Source: Pseudoalteromonas flavipulchra NCIMB 2033 = ATCC BAA-314
GTDB lineage: Bacteria; Pseudomonadota; Gammaproteobacteria; Enterobacterales; Alteromonadaceae
Direction of reading: 5' to 3'
NCBI GenBank assembly: GCA_000814665.1
Contig: JWIH01000021.1
Location: 248,001 to 312,000 of the forward strand
Length of the DNA: 64,000 nucleotides
Shown: positions 55,357 to 64,000 of the stretch, piece after piece
Position numbering within the stretch: position 1 is the stretch's first letter
Layout of the letters: each line of letters starts with the position of its first letter
Translations under genes and position numbers: made by a program
Notes under the pieces: model-generated
Databases searched by the model: none
Told to the model about the DNA's origin: nothing
Seen by the model: the letters and a program-made list of their open reading frames with translations, nothing else

Positions 55357-56190
55357 TTAGCGGTTTTTTATTAAGATTTTATCCAGCATCTTACTGCTCA
55401 ATATTCGTTTTAAGTATCCCATCAAATAGGTCGGAAACGTAACGTAATATCTCGGCTTTGCAGTCTTCGCACTCAGTGCGTGTTGCAGCGCTTTATAAAC
55501 AGCTTCTGGTCCTAAGGTAAATTTTTGTGGTGCTTCTTCTGAGCCTAATCGGTTAAGCTGCGCCTGATATGCATTGTGATGTACACTATTTTCGTGATCG
55601 ATATTCGCTAAAAAGGCGTGTTTCGCGTTCTCTCTAAATTTAGACACGATTGGACCTGGCTCTATTAGGCTAACTTGAATATCGCTACCTGAAAGCTCCA
55701 TACGTAGGGTGTCGGTAAGTCCTTCAAGTGCAAATTTACTCGCGTTATAAGCGCCACGATATGGCAGAGCGACTAATCCAAGTACGGATGAGTTATGAAT
55801 AATGCGGCCTGCGCCTTGCTTACGCATTTGCTCAACTGCGAGACAGGTGAGCGTATGCCAGCCAAAAAAGTTAACTTCAAATTGTTGCCGTAACACCTCT
55901 GTAGGCAAGTCTTCTACCGCACCAGGTTGGCCGTAGGCACCGTTATTGAATAACGCGTCTAACTGACCATCTGCGATTGTCAAAGCTTGGTTAAAGCCAT
56001 CATTTATACTTTGCTCGCACGCTAAGTCGAGCAAAATACATTGAATGTCTGTGCCTTCAAATTTATTCAAGTCTTTTGCATTTCTAACCGAAGCAATAAC
56101 TTGATATCCTGCTTTTGACAATTGCACAGCGCAGTAATAACCAATCCCGCTAGAACAACCTGTGATTAAAATTGATTTTTGTACGCTCAT
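55357..56190 (-). CDS. Short-chain dehydrogenase/reductase
   Basis: A 277-residue classical SDR. The cofactor motif TGCSSGIG (about 9-16), the NNGAYG segment, catalytic Ser (NSSVLG), and Tyr-Lys in YNASKFAL are present. The ATG at 56190 is used because AGGGA lies 5 bases before it; an upstream ATG at 56229 lacks a site. The substrate is unknown. Relatives with this long C-terminus (PRYYVTFPTYLMGYLKRIL) are often annotated as oxidoreductases of unknown specificity. Confidence 0.85.
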   Translation of the reverse strand: MSVQKSILITGCSSGIGYYCAVQLSKAGYQVIASVRNAKDLNKFEGTDIQCILLDLACEQSINDGFNQALTIADGQLDALFNNGAYGQPGAVEDLPTEVLRQQFEVNFFGWHTLTCLAVEQMRKQGAGRIIHNSSVLGLVALPYRGAYNASKFALEGLTDTLRMELSGSDIQVSLIEPGPIVSKFRENAKHAFLANIDHENSVHHNAYQAQLNRLGSEEAPQKFTLGPEAVYKALQHALSAKTAKPRYYVTFPTYLMGYLKRILSSKMLDKILIKNR

Positions 56191-56313
56191 TTGATCCCTA
56201 AAGTTATGGTTATCTGCGATTAACTGCAAATTTTTGTTGAATCACCGCACATTGTAAGCCGATATCTAAAATATTGATATAATTGGCAGATAAAAGCAGA
56301 GGAATAGAGAAAT

Positions 56314-58104
56314 ATGATGAGTTCCAGCATTATTATGCTTACTGCAATGCTAGGTATGAACGGTCATTTACCACCTTTGATAGAGTGGCAGGGCAAAAGT
56401 GAACAACTATTACAACAACAGGGCCCATTAACGACTGATTTTGAACTAAGCGGTGCGATAGACTCTCCTGATTATGCTGACACGATGGCATTCGTTGACC
56501 GCCTAGTGGCTGCCAATCCGACCCAGTTTAAGCTAGAGACGATTGGGTTTAGCAATAGTAATCGTGCGATTAAGATGATTGTTGCAACGGAGCAGGGCGG
56601 TGACAAGTCAAATGTTATTAATAATGGTAAGCCAACCATTTTAGTACAAGCTGGTATTCATGCAGGAGAAATTGACGGCAAAGATGCGATGTTTATGTTG
56701 CTTCGCGATGTTGCAACCGGTAAGCGCCGTGATATCTTGACGAAAGTGAATTTACTCTTTATCCCTATTCTCAACGTCGATGGGCATGAAAGGCGCAGCG
56801 AGTTTAACCGTATAAATCAACGCGGCCCGACTGTTATGGGCTTTAGAACCAATGCCAATAACTTAAATCTGAATCGTGATTACACTAAATTGGATACGCC
56901 AGGAGTTAAGGCGGTCATGCAGGTGATTAACGAATATAATCCGGATCTGTACATCGATGTTCATGTAACGGATGGCGCAGACTACCAATACGATGTCACT
57001 TATGGTTTTAACCCAACTTTTGCAAGTGAGTCACCTGCAATAGCTGAGGTGTTAGAAAATCAGATTTCGCCACAAATTAATGCAGCGCTTGCCGCTCAAG
57101 GGCATATTCCAGGTCCACTTGTATTTGTGATGGATAAGCGAGACTTTAAAAAAGGGTTGGCTGGTTGGGTGGCAACACCACGATTTTCAAATGGTTGGGG
57201 AGATTTAAAAGGACTGCCGACCATACTGGTAGAGAATCACTCATTGAAGCCCTATAAGCAGCGCGTGTTAGGCACTTATGTGTTTATGGATGGCGTTATC
57301 AGTGGCCTTTCAAGCAATATTCAGGCATTACGAGAAGCGGTTAAAAAAGAGGCTGAATTCACACCGAAACAATTGGTTGTCGAACGCAGCTATGCGAAAG
57401 AGCCGGACTACATTCAATTTAAAGGCATCAAATACAAGCAGTTTGAAAGTGCATTGTCTGGTCATTTGGAAGCTAAGTATTTAGGCGAGCCGCAAGACTA
57501 TGAGAAGCTGCCAATTTATTGGCAGAAGGAAGTAAAAACAACGGTGAATGTACCTGAGCAGTTTTACATTCCACCAGCATACCCTGAAGTGATCGAAAAA
57601 TTAAAGTTGCATGGAATAACCGTTTCTACACTACCAGATGGAACGGTAGTGGAAAAAGTAAGCCAAGCTACAGTAAAAGACTACAAGTTCGATACTGCTC
57701 CTTTTGAAGGGCGCTTTAGAGTGAATGCGACTTTCGACATTGAGGAACTCTCAGACAAGGTCGATCTCAGTGGGTGGTATAAAGTGGCAACGGCACAAAA
57801 ATCTGGAGAGTTGGTGACTCACTTACTACATCCAGAGGCGCCTGACTCACTTTTTGCTTGGGGGGAGTTCAATACTATTTTCCAACGTACAGAATATGTT
57901 GAAAATTATGCACTTGAACCTTTTGCGCGAAAAATGCTAAAACAAAATCCAGCAATGGCGCTAGCCTTCGATAAAAAAATACGTGAAGACAAGCAATTTG
58001 CAAACGATCCAAAAGCGAGGATGGAGTGGCTTTATGCAAGAACTCCGTTTTATGATAATGCGTATCTTAAATATCCTGTTTTGATGTCGTTTGGAGCAAA
58101 CTAA
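56314..58104 (+). CDS. M14-family zinc carboxypeptidase
   Basis: A 596-residue metallopeptidase. The zinc ligands His116 and Glu119 lie in IHAGEIDGKD and His217 in DVHVTDG; the catalytic Glu is probably in ILVENHSLKPY. A short hydrophobic N-terminus (MMSSSIIMLTAMLGM) may be a poor signal peptide. The last 230 residues are a separate beta-rich domain of the kind seen in large secreted M14 proteins. GAGGAA lies upstream of the ATG. The next gene starts 2 bases after its stop. Confidence 0.88.
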   Translation: MMSSSIIMLTAMLGMNGHLPPLIEWQGKSEQLLQQQGPLTTDFELSGAIDSPDYADTMAFVDRLVAANPTQFKLETIGFSNSNRAIKMIVATEQGGDKSNVINNGKPTILVQAGIHAGEIDGKDAMFMLLRDVATGKRRDILTKVNLLFIPILNVDGHERRSEFNRINQRGPTVMGFRTNANNLNLNRDYTKLDTPGVKAVMQVINEYNPDLYIDVHVTDGADYQYDVTYGFNPTFASESPAIAEVLENQISPQINAALAAQGHIPGPLVFVMDKRDFKKGLAGWVATPRFSNGWGDLKGLPTILVENHSLKPYKQRVLGTYVFMDGVISGLSSNIQALREAVKKEAEFTPKQLVVERSYAKEPDYIQFKGIKYKQFESALSGHLEAKYLGEPQDYEKLPIYWQKEVKTTVNVPEQFYIPPAYPEVIEKLKLHGITVSTLPDGTVVEKVSQATVKDYKFDTAPFEGRFRVNATFDIEELSDKVDLSGWYKVATAQKSGELVTHLLHPEAPDSLFAWGEFNTIFQRTEYVENYALEPFARKMLKQNPAMALAFDKKIREDKQFANDPKARMEWLYARTPFYDNAYLKYPVLMSFGAN

Positions 58105-58106
58105 CC

Positions 58107-58748
58107 ATGCAAGTGTTCACAATTCCAGTTACCCCGTTTATGCAAAATTGTCGTGTTATCGTGTGTCCAGAAACACAAGCCACTGCAATTGTAGATCCAG
58201 GTGGTGAAGCGGAAAAAATTATCGCGCAGTTGGACACTTTGGGGTTAGTGCCAAGCATGATCTTGCTTACCCATGCGCACCTTGATCATGTGGGAGCAAG
58301 TACAGAATTAAGTGAACATTTTAACATCGAGATTATTGGGCCTCATCAGGGCGACCAATTTTGGTTAGAAGCCTTACCAATGCAATCGCAGATGTTTGGT
58401 TTTCCTAATCATGCTGCTTTTTTACCATCAAAGTGGTTAAATGATGGTGATAAGGTTAATGTGGGAAACCTAGCTCTCGAAGTCAGACATTGTCCAGGGC
58501 ATACTCCAGGGCACGTGGTATTTTATGAACCAAACTCAAAACAGGTTTTAGTAGGAGATGTGTTGTTTAAAGGGTCTGTTGGTCGTACTGACTTTCCAAA
58601 AGGCGATGCAGCCCAGCTAAAACAGTCTATACAAGATAAGCTGTTTACTTTGCCTGATGAGGTCGTGGTGCATTCGGGTCATGGTGAAAATACCTCAATT
58701 GGCTTCGAAAAGGCGACAAATCCTTTTATGAGTGGCCGATTTGGTTAA
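58107..58748 (+). CDS. Metallo-beta-lactamase-fold hydrolase (GloB-like, YcbL type)
   Basis: A 213-residue glyoxalase-II-like hydrolase. The metal motif THAHLDH (HxHxDH, about residues 53-58), then CPGHTPG and the later His in HSGHGENTS are intact. It resembles YcbL, a small GloB relative in enterobacteria. It could clear S-lactoylglutathione or other thioesters. Begins 2 bases after the carboxypeptidase stop, so probably cotranscribed. Confidence 0.9.
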   Translation: MQVFTIPVTPFMQNCRVIVCPETQATAIVDPGGEAEKIIAQLDTLGLVPSMILLTHAHLDHVGASTELSEHFNIEIIGPHQGDQFWLEALPMQSQMFGFPNHAAFLPSKWLNDGDKVNVGNLALEVRHCPGHTPGHVVFYEPNSKQVLVGDVLFKGSVGRTDFPKGDAAQLKQSIQDKLFTLPDEVVVHSGHGENTSIGFEKATNPFMSGRFG

Positions 58749-58859
58749 ATATAGTGGAAGTGGCATAGTAGTGGTATGCATTTTTTAATTTGCTATGCTT
58801 CAGGGAATAACAATCAGCATCGGTTAATAGACTGATGTGCTAACTAAACTAGAATAGAT

Positions 58860-59318
58860 ATGTCATTGAACCAAGTAGATCGCCAGATACTGGCATTGTT
58901 ACAGCAAGACGCAAGTCTTTCTACCGCTGAAATCGCTGATAAAGTGGGACTATCTCAGTCACCTTGTTGGCGTCGCATCGCTAAATTAGAGCAAGACGGT
59001 TACATCAAAGGCAAAGTTGCATTGCTGGATGAGAAGAAACTCGGATTTGATATGTTAGTTTATGCGCATGTTAGGCTTTCAAACCATGGCCGCAATAACC
59101 TTGCCGAGTTTGAAAAATTGATCTTAAGTTATGACGAAGTGACAGAGTGCTATTCTATGGCAGGCACCATGGACTTTATGCTGCGTATCATTTCGAAAGG
59201 CATTGAAGGCTATGAGCAATTTGTTCGTGATAACTTACTTAATTTAGAATTCGTCCAAGAAGTACATTCAAACGTTACAATGACTTGCGTTAAGCGCAGC
59301 ACTTCCTTACCACTTTAA
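58860..59318 (+). CDS. Lrp/AsnC-family transcriptional regulator
   Basis: A 152-residue regulator with the N-terminal helix-turn-helix (LNQVDRQILALLQQDASLS, then LSQSPCWRRIAKLEQDGYI) and the C-terminal RAM (amino-acid-sensing) domain (about 65-145). AsnC-type rather than global Lrp; the effector amino acid is unknown. It stands alone between the hydrolase and SulP genes. Confidence 0.93.
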   Translation: MSLNQVDRQILALLQQDASLSTAEIADKVGLSQSPCWRRIAKLEQDGYIKGKVALLDEKKLGFDMLVYAHVRLSNHGRNNLAEFEKLILSYDEVTECYSMAGTMDFMLRIISKGIEGYEQFVRDNLLNLEFVQEVHSNVTMTCVKRSTSLPL

Positions 59319-59522
59319 TACAATTTGTTGCCCTGCTTCGTTGGGTAGGGCTTCCCGTCATCTTTTCACCATTGTTCTATACTACAATATAAACCGCTTT
59401 ATTGAGCTATGTATTGCAAACGAGTTTGCGATACAAGCTTGTATCTTATTTGTTAAAGGCGCTGCTTTTTGCTAAAATCCGCCGCCTTTGTGTTCATAGT
59501 CAATTCACACCAGAGGATATTG

Positions 59523-61079
59523 ATGTTTAATCTTATCAGCAAAGCGCCTAGCTCTGCTAAAAACGATGTACTGTCTGGGCTTACGGTCGCTTTGGCACTT
59601 GTGCCTGAGGCTGTGGCTTTCGCTTTTGTTGCACAAGTAGACCCATTAGTCGGTTTATATGCAGCATTTATTGTCGGTCTTGTGACTTCAATCTTTGGTG
59701 GTAGGCCGGGTATGATCTCGGGTGCAACAGGGGCTCTTGCCGTGGTAATGGTGAGCCTTGTTGTTGAGCATGGCGTAGAATATCTCTTTGCAACCGTATT
59801 ACTCATGGGCCTCTTACAAATACTCGCGGGTATATTTAAGCTCGGCAAGTTTATACGTATGGTACCGCATCCTGTAATGCTAGGCTTTGTAAATGGCTTA
59901 GCTATCGTTATCTTCCTCGCCCAGCTTGGACAATTCAAAGTACTTGACGAACAGGGTAATCTTACGTGGATGCAAGGTGAGGCGCTATATATTATGGCTG
60001 GCTTGGTAGCATTGACTATGGCCATTATTCACTTTTTACCAAAGCTAACAACCGCTGTGCCTTCGAGTCTAGCGGCGATTTTAGTGGTAACCGGAATTGT
60101 TATTGGTTTAGATTTAGATGCTCGTAATGTGCTTGATTATCTGAAAGATATGTCAGGTAATGTAGATGCAACGATAGCCGGCGGTTTTCCTGCTTTCCAT
60201 ATCCCTGAAGTACCATGGACATTTGAAACATTTAAAATCATCTTCCCATACGCACTTATCCTAGCAGCGATTGGTTTGATTGAATCTCTACTAACGCTCA
60301 CGTTAATCGACGAAATCACCGAAACACGTGGTCACAGTAACCGCGAATGTATCGGTCAAGGTGCGGCTAACGTTACTTGTGGTGTGTTTGGTGCAATGGG
60401 TGGCTGTGCGATGATTGGACAATCAATGATCAATATTAATTCTGGTGGACGTAGCCGTTTGTCAGGTATCACAGCTGCATTATTACTACTTGTATTTATT
60501 CTGTTTGCGGCAAGCCTTATCGAGATGATCCCGCTTGCGGCGTTAGTTGGTGTAATGTTTATGGTGGTATTAGGGACTTTTGAATGGTCAAGTTTTAGAT
60601 TAATAAGAAAGATCCCTAAATCAGATGCATTTGTAATCGTCTTGGTGTCGGGGGTTACAGTGATTACAGATTTGGCCATCGCAGTTTGCGTTGGTGTCAT
60701 TGTTTCGGCACTCGTATTCGCGTGGGAGCATGCGAAACATATTTACACCAATAATTATATTGATGAGCAAGGCTCCAAGGTATATGAATTACACGGACCT
60801 CTGTTTTTTGGGTCGGTGAAAAACTTTGCTGAGCTGTTTGATGTTAACAATGACCCTGATGATATCATTGTTGAATTTAAACATAGTCGTGTTGCTGACC
60901 ACAGTGCAATCGAAGCGATAGATGCGTTAGCTGAACGTTATAAAAAGGCTGGTAAAACGCTGCATCTTCGCCACTTAAGCCAAGACTGTAAAGTATTGCT
61001 AAGTAAAGCTAAAGATCTCGTTGAGCTAGACGGCCAAGCAGATCCTACTTATAAAGTGGCATCTGACAAGCTTGCTTAA
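59523..61079 (+). CDS. SulP-family anion transporter
   Basis: A 518-residue inner-membrane transporter with about 10-12 helices and a C-terminal STAS domain (about 420-510, [18 protein letters not shown]). The start at 59523 is preferred over 59469 because AGAGGAT lies 6-10 bases upstream. SulP members carry sulfate, bicarbonate or dicarboxylates; the sequence does not tell which, although small marine members are often bicarbonate or sulfate carriers. Confidence 0.9.
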   Translation: MFNLISKAPSSAKNDVLSGLTVALALVPEAVAFAFVAQVDPLVGLYAAFIVGLVTSIFGGRPGMISGATGALAVVMVSLVVEHGVEYLFATVLLMGLLQILAGIFKLGKFIRMVPHPVMLGFVNGLAIVIFLAQLGQFKVLDEQGNLTWMQGEALYIMAGLVALTMAIIHFLPKLTTAVPSSLAAILVVTGIVIGLDLDARNVLDYLKDMSGNVDATIAGGFPAFHIPEVPWTFETFKIIFPYALILAAIGLIESLLTLTLIDEITETRGHSNRECIGQGAANVTCGVFGAMGGCAMIGQSMININSGGRSRLSGITAALLLLVFILFAASLIEMIPLAALVGVMFMVVLGTFEWSSFRLIRKIPKSDAFVIVLVSGVTVITDLAIAVCVGVIVSALVFAWEHAKHIYTNNYIDEQGSKVYELHGPLFFGSVKNFAELFDVNNDPDDIIVEFKHSRVADHSAIEAIDALAERYKKAGKTLHLRHLSQDCKVLLSKAKDLVELDGQADPTYKVASDKLA

Positions 61080-61100
61080 TAGCGACAGTTTGAATAGATG

Positions 61101-61126
61101 AAATAAATTAACTGGTTAATTTATTT
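61101..61126 (+). other. AT-rich hairpin after the SulP gene
   Basis: AAATAAATTAA (61101-61111) pairs perfectly with TTAATTTATTT (61116-61126) around a CTGG loop. A second, standard terminator follows at 61132. Confidence 0.55.
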
Positions 61127-61131
61127 CAAAA

Positions 61132-61155
61132 AAAGGCACTAAGGTGCCTTTTTTA
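61132..61155 (+). terminator. Terminator after the SulP gene
   Basis: AAAGGCAC (61132-61139) pairs with GTGCCTTT (61144-61151) around TAAG and runs into more Ts. Confidence 0.85.
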
Positions 61156-61251
61156 TTTGCGGCAAGGTGTGTAAAAACTGAGACCACCAGCAGTGAATAG
61201 AGACGACATGCTGAGATATAATCCAGTTAAGATAGAAGAGGTATAATCATT

Positions 61252-62322
61252 TTGAAGTGGCAATCACTGGTTGATAACAGGCAGAGATTTTTCTGGGTAT
61301 TACAAATAGCCGGTTGGCTGGGCTACGCGCTAGTTAACTATATTGGCTCAAAAGTCTTTGAAATGCGTGATATTTATGTGTTTGTCATCGCATTAAATGC
61401 TTATGCAGGTTGCTTGATGACCGTACCGCTACGATACCTCTATCGTAAAATTTGGAATGCAACACCGTTGGTGCTGATATTCGTTGTGTTTACGGCGTCA
61501 TATGTAACTGGAACACTATGGGCGGTCGTTCAGAAGTTTAATCATTGGGAAATATATCGCCACGGATATCGGCCGGATGAGTGGTTTTATTACTTACAGC
61601 AGGGACTAGACTCTGTCTATATCATACTCTGTTGGAGTGGGCTGTACTTTGGTATTAAGTATTACCAGTTGCTACAGAGTGAGCGTCAAAAAGCTTTGAA
61701 AGCCAATACTATGGCCCATGAAGCGCAATTGAAAATGCTGAGATATCAATTGAATCCGCATTTTCTATTCAATACGCTTAATGCAATTTCAACGCTTATA
61801 TTGGTTGAAGAAAACAAAGATGCGAATCAAATGGTCTCAAGGCTCAGTGATTTCTTGCGCCATACATTGAACACAGATCCAATAAAAAAGGTACCGCTTG
61901 AGCAAGAACTACATGCGTTAAAGCTGTACTTAGAAATTGAGAAGGTGCGCTTTGATGAGCGCTTATCTATTGAGCTTGATGTGACAGAAGAAGCGGAACA
62001 GGCACTAGTACCAAGCTTGATCCTACAACCACTCATTGAAAATAGCATTAAATACGCAATTGCCCATATGGAGCATGGCGGCAAAATTGAAATAAAAGCG
62101 CAGGTGTTTGCTAATGAACTACTCTTGGAAGTAGGAGACAATGGTCCTGGCGCGGAACTGGAAGATGGGCAACTGAAAAGTGCACAGGGAGTGGGTTTAG
62201 CGAATACCAAAGACCGTTTAAAAACCTTGTACGAAAACAACTATTCATTTGTGCTCTCGGATAATGAGCCAACTGGTTTGAAGGTAAACATTCGCGTTCC
62301 ATATGAAAGGGCGAAGAAGTAA
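61252..62322 (+). CDS. LytS-type sensor histidine kinase
   Basis: A 356-residue membrane kinase of the His_kinase (LytS/YehU) family. Four predicted helices occupy about residues 14-140, a linker coiled coil follows, and the kinase motif LNPHFLFNTLNAIS carries the phospho-accepting His. An HATPase domain ends the protein (ENSIKYA, GDNGPG). It starts at TTG 61252 with AAGAGG 10 bases upstream; the first in-frame ATG would cut off helix 1. The stop overlaps the regulator ATG by one base. Confidence 0.9.
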   Translation: MKWQSLVDNRQRFFWVLQIAGWLGYALVNYIGSKVFEMRDIYVFVIALNAYAGCLMTVPLRYLYRKIWNATPLVLIFVVFTASYVTGTLWAVVQKFNHWEIYRHGYRPDEWFYYLQQGLDSVYIILCWSGLYFGIKYYQLLQSERQKALKANTMAHEAQLKMLRYQLNPHFLFNTLNAISTLILVEENKDANQMVSRLSDFLRHTLNTDPIKKVPLEQELHALKLYLEIEKVRFDERLSIELDVTEEAEQALVPSLILQPLIENSIKYAIAHMEHGGKIEIKAQVFANELLLEVGDNGPGAELEDGQLKSAQGVGLANTKDRLKTLYENNYSFVLSDNEPTGLKVNIRVPYERAKK

Positions 62323-63146
62323 TGAGCAAAATTAGAACACTAATCGTAGATGACGAGCCGCTAGCGAGAAAAGGGTTAGCGGTAAGGTTAAGAGATTTTT
62401 CTGAAATCGAAGTTGTAGAATTGTGTGGCAGTGGTCAACAAGCAATCGATCTATGCAAATCAGAGGACATAGATCTGGTCTTTCTCGATATTCAAATGCC
62501 GAACATGAACGGTTTTGAAGTAGCGAGAGCGTTAAGTGAAAGTGTTAAACCATTGCCTGCTATCGTATTTGTAACCGCGTTCGATCAATATGCTGTAAAG
62601 GCATTTGAGATCCATGCGCTGGATTACATCTTAAAACCCGTTGATGACAACAGATTAAAACAGGCGGTGGAGAAAGTGCAAAGCTATTTAAAAACACAAC
62701 AAGACAATGCGCATAAGAAAAAGCTAGCCAGCTTTGTTGCAGGGATCACTGGTAATAACTGTGAAGAAATCCTTAAAAAACTTGCAACAGGAGATACAAT
62801 TGAAGATAAAAAATTCCCAGAGTCGCTCGCGGTAAAAGAGCAGGGTGAAATCATTCGAGTATCTACATCGTCAATTCAGTGGATTGATGCAGCCGGTGAC
62901 TACATGTGCTTACACTGTAGCGATGGTCAGACTCATATTTTACGTAAAACAATGAAAGATCTAGAACAAGAGTTAGATCCAACGTTATTTGTGCGCGTAC
63001 ATCGCTCTGCAATTGTTAATACTAAGCAGATCAGTAAACTGGTCACGCAAAGCAGTGGCGAATATTTATTGGTACTTGAGAATGGTCAAGAGCTTAAAGT
63101 CAGCCGTAGTTACCGTGATAAAGTAAAGGCCGCACTCGCAAGCTGA
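62322..63146 (+). CDS. LytTR-family response regulator
   Basis: A 274-residue regulator. The receiver domain has the acidic pair at 10-11 (VDDEPLA), phospho-acceptor Asp56 (LVFLDIQMP) and Lys in YILKPVDD. The C-terminal LytTR DNA-binding domain spans about 170-270 (IQWIDAAGDYMCLH and HRSAIVNTKQI). Coupled to the kinase gene by a one-base overlap. Target genes are not evident; LytTR sites are short imperfect direct repeats that I did not find nearby. Confidence 0.93.
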   Translation: MSKIRTLIVDDEPLARKGLAVRLRDFSEIEVVELCGSGQQAIDLCKSEDIDLVFLDIQMPNMNGFEVARALSESVKPLPAIVFVTAFDQYAVKAFEIHALDYILKPVDDNRLKQAVEKVQSYLKTQQDNAHKKKLASFVAGITGNNCEEILKKLATGDTIEDKKFPESLAVKEQGEIIRVSTSSIQWIDAAGDYMCLHCSDGQTHILRKTMKDLEQELDPTLFVRVHRSAIVNTKQISKLVTQSSGEYLLVLENGQELKVSRSYRDKVKAALAS

Positions 63147-63242
63147 TACGATAGCGAGCTAAAGTGATTTGCACCGTGTTTAGCCTACGGTGACGTAGTG
63201 TATTTTATGTGCTTGTACACTTTAGAGTATTCTAAGGAAAGA

Positions 63243-63271
63243 TGAACTAGGCAGCAAGGCTACCTAGTTCA
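63243..63271 (-). terminator. Hairpin after pyruvate kinase
   Basis: TGAACTAGG (63243-63251) pairs perfectly with CCTAGTTCA (63263-63271), 7 bases after the kinase stop on the minus strand. The following run (TCTTTCCTT) is only T-rich. Confidence 0.65.
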
Positions 63272-63277
63272 ACGCTT

Positions 63278-64000
63278 TTACACTGTGACGATTTTCAGCG
63301 TGTTACTGGCGCCGATAGTTTCCATCTTATCACCGTGTGTGATGATCACTGTGTCGCCTTTTTCCAATGAGCCTGCAGCAACTAGCGTGTCAAGTGCTTC
63401 GCGAACGGTTGAATCATCAGAGCATTGTGTCGAGTCAAATCTTACCGGATATACACCACGATAGAGTGATGCCTGCCCAAGCGTTGATTGATGGCGAGAC
63501 AGTGCGTAAATAGGCAATCCAGAACTGATACGAGACATCAATTTTGCGGTATTACCCGATTCAGTTAGTGCGACAATTGCCTTTACTGAGTCTAAATGGT
63601 TTGCTGCGTACATTGCCGACAGCGCGATAGTTTCACAGGTATCAGCAAAGCGGCTGTCTAAACGATGTTTAGATATATGGATCTGTGGTTGAGATTCAGC
63701 ACCTAAACACACACGTGCCATTGCCGCGACCGTTTGTTCTGGGTAATCACCAGCTGCGGTTTCCGCTGAAAGCATTACCGCATCTGTGCCATCAAGCACT
63801 GCGTTTGCGACATCCATAACTTCAGCACGAGTTGGCATTGGGTTGTCAATCATTGACTCCATCATTTGGGTGGCAGTGATCACCGTACGGTTTAGTGAGC
63901 GAGCACGGCTGATAATTTGCTTCTGTTTACCAACAAGAGCGGCATCGCCAATTTCTACACCTAAATCACCACGGGCAACCATCACTGCATCAGAAGCCAG
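63278..64000 (-). CDS. pykA: Pyruvate kinase, C-terminal half (5' end outside window)
   Basis: The last 240 or so residues of pyruvate kinase, which converts phosphoenolpyruvate to pyruvate with ATP formation. The frame is open past the window edge, so the GTG at 63985 is not the start. The segment [11 protein letters not shown] and the motif [11 protein letters not shown] (substrate and monovalent/divalent-ion region) are typical, with [12 protein letters not shown] after it. The C-terminal regulatory domain ends normally. PykA (type II) is favoured over PykF by the text [11 protein letters not shown], but this is not firm. Confidence 0.93.
   Translation of the reverse strand: MASDAVMVARGDLGVEIGDAALVGKQKQIISRARSLNRTVITATQMMESMIDNPMPTRAEVMDVANAVLDGTDAVMLSAETAAGDYPEQTVAAMARVCLGAESQPQIHISKHRLDSRFADTCETIALSAMYAANHLDSVKAIVALTESGNTAKLMSRISSGLPIYALSRHQSTLGQASLYRGVYPVRFDSTQCSDDSTVREALDTLVAAGSLEKGDTVIITHGDKMETIGASNTLKIVTV

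Overview
The window looks like chromosomal DNA of a marine gammaproteobacterium of the Alteromonadales, most probably Pseudoalteromonas. The evidence is the protein sequences, the moderate-to-low GC content, and the gene order (gltA divergent from sdhCDAB-sucAB-sucCD; thrS-infC-rpmI-rplT; csdA-csdE next to tcdA). The genus is inferred, not proven. No tRNA, rRNA, CRISPR array or intact insertion sequence was seen.

Layout. 1-2711: envelope and RNA-modification genes (3' end of lpxK, a Trm112-like protein, kdsB, an RluA-type pseudouridine synthase, tcdA), facing csdA-csdE (sulfur mobilisation). 4467-16002: TCA-cycle block: gltA on the minus strand, then sdhCDAB, sucAB (an E2 with two lipoyl domains) and sucCD, with hairpin terminators after sdhB, sucB and sucD. 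16040-16469: an unusual 430-bp imperfect palindrome, followed by a Crp-family regulator and two small genes. 18121-25066: a cluster that appears to break down 4-hydroxyproline: M24 peptidase, FAD amino-acid dehydrogenase, DHDPS-family deaminase, hydroxyproline epimerase, semialdehyde dehydrogenase and a GntR regulator. The same 12-bp-type palindrome (core TTGTATACAA) occurs at the divergent promoter and at the end of the last enzyme gene. Its end product, 2-oxoglutarate, would feed the TCA cycle.

25341-27236 is a stand-alone propionyl-CoA synthetase. 27543-34856 is a six-gene cassette: membrane-fusion adaptor, ABC ATPase, two MacB/FtsX-type permeases, a sigma-54-dependent response regulator and a sensor kinase. 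A sigma-54-like promoter and TGTCCG boxes lie in front of it, and copies of one REP-like repeat family lie on both sides (one copy at left, a tandem array of about 146-bp units at right). Its substrate is unknown. This cassette is the best candidate here for an under-described system.

35345-50717 holds a small membrane protein, catalase, a secreted S41 protease, an acyl-CoA synthetase, an RND efflux pair divergent from its TetR-type regulator (three operator-like sites spaced exactly 33 bp apart between them), an ABC exporter, a secreted protein of unknown function and a DUF3010-type protein. 50752-64000 holds an endonuclease/exonuclease/phosphatase-family protein, thrS-infC-rpmI-rplT (infC with an ATT start), a short-chain dehydrogenase, an M14 carboxypeptidase, a metallo-beta-lactamase-fold hydrolase, an Lrp-type regulator, a SulP transporter, a LytS/LytTR-type two-component pair and most of the C-terminal half of pyruvate kinase.
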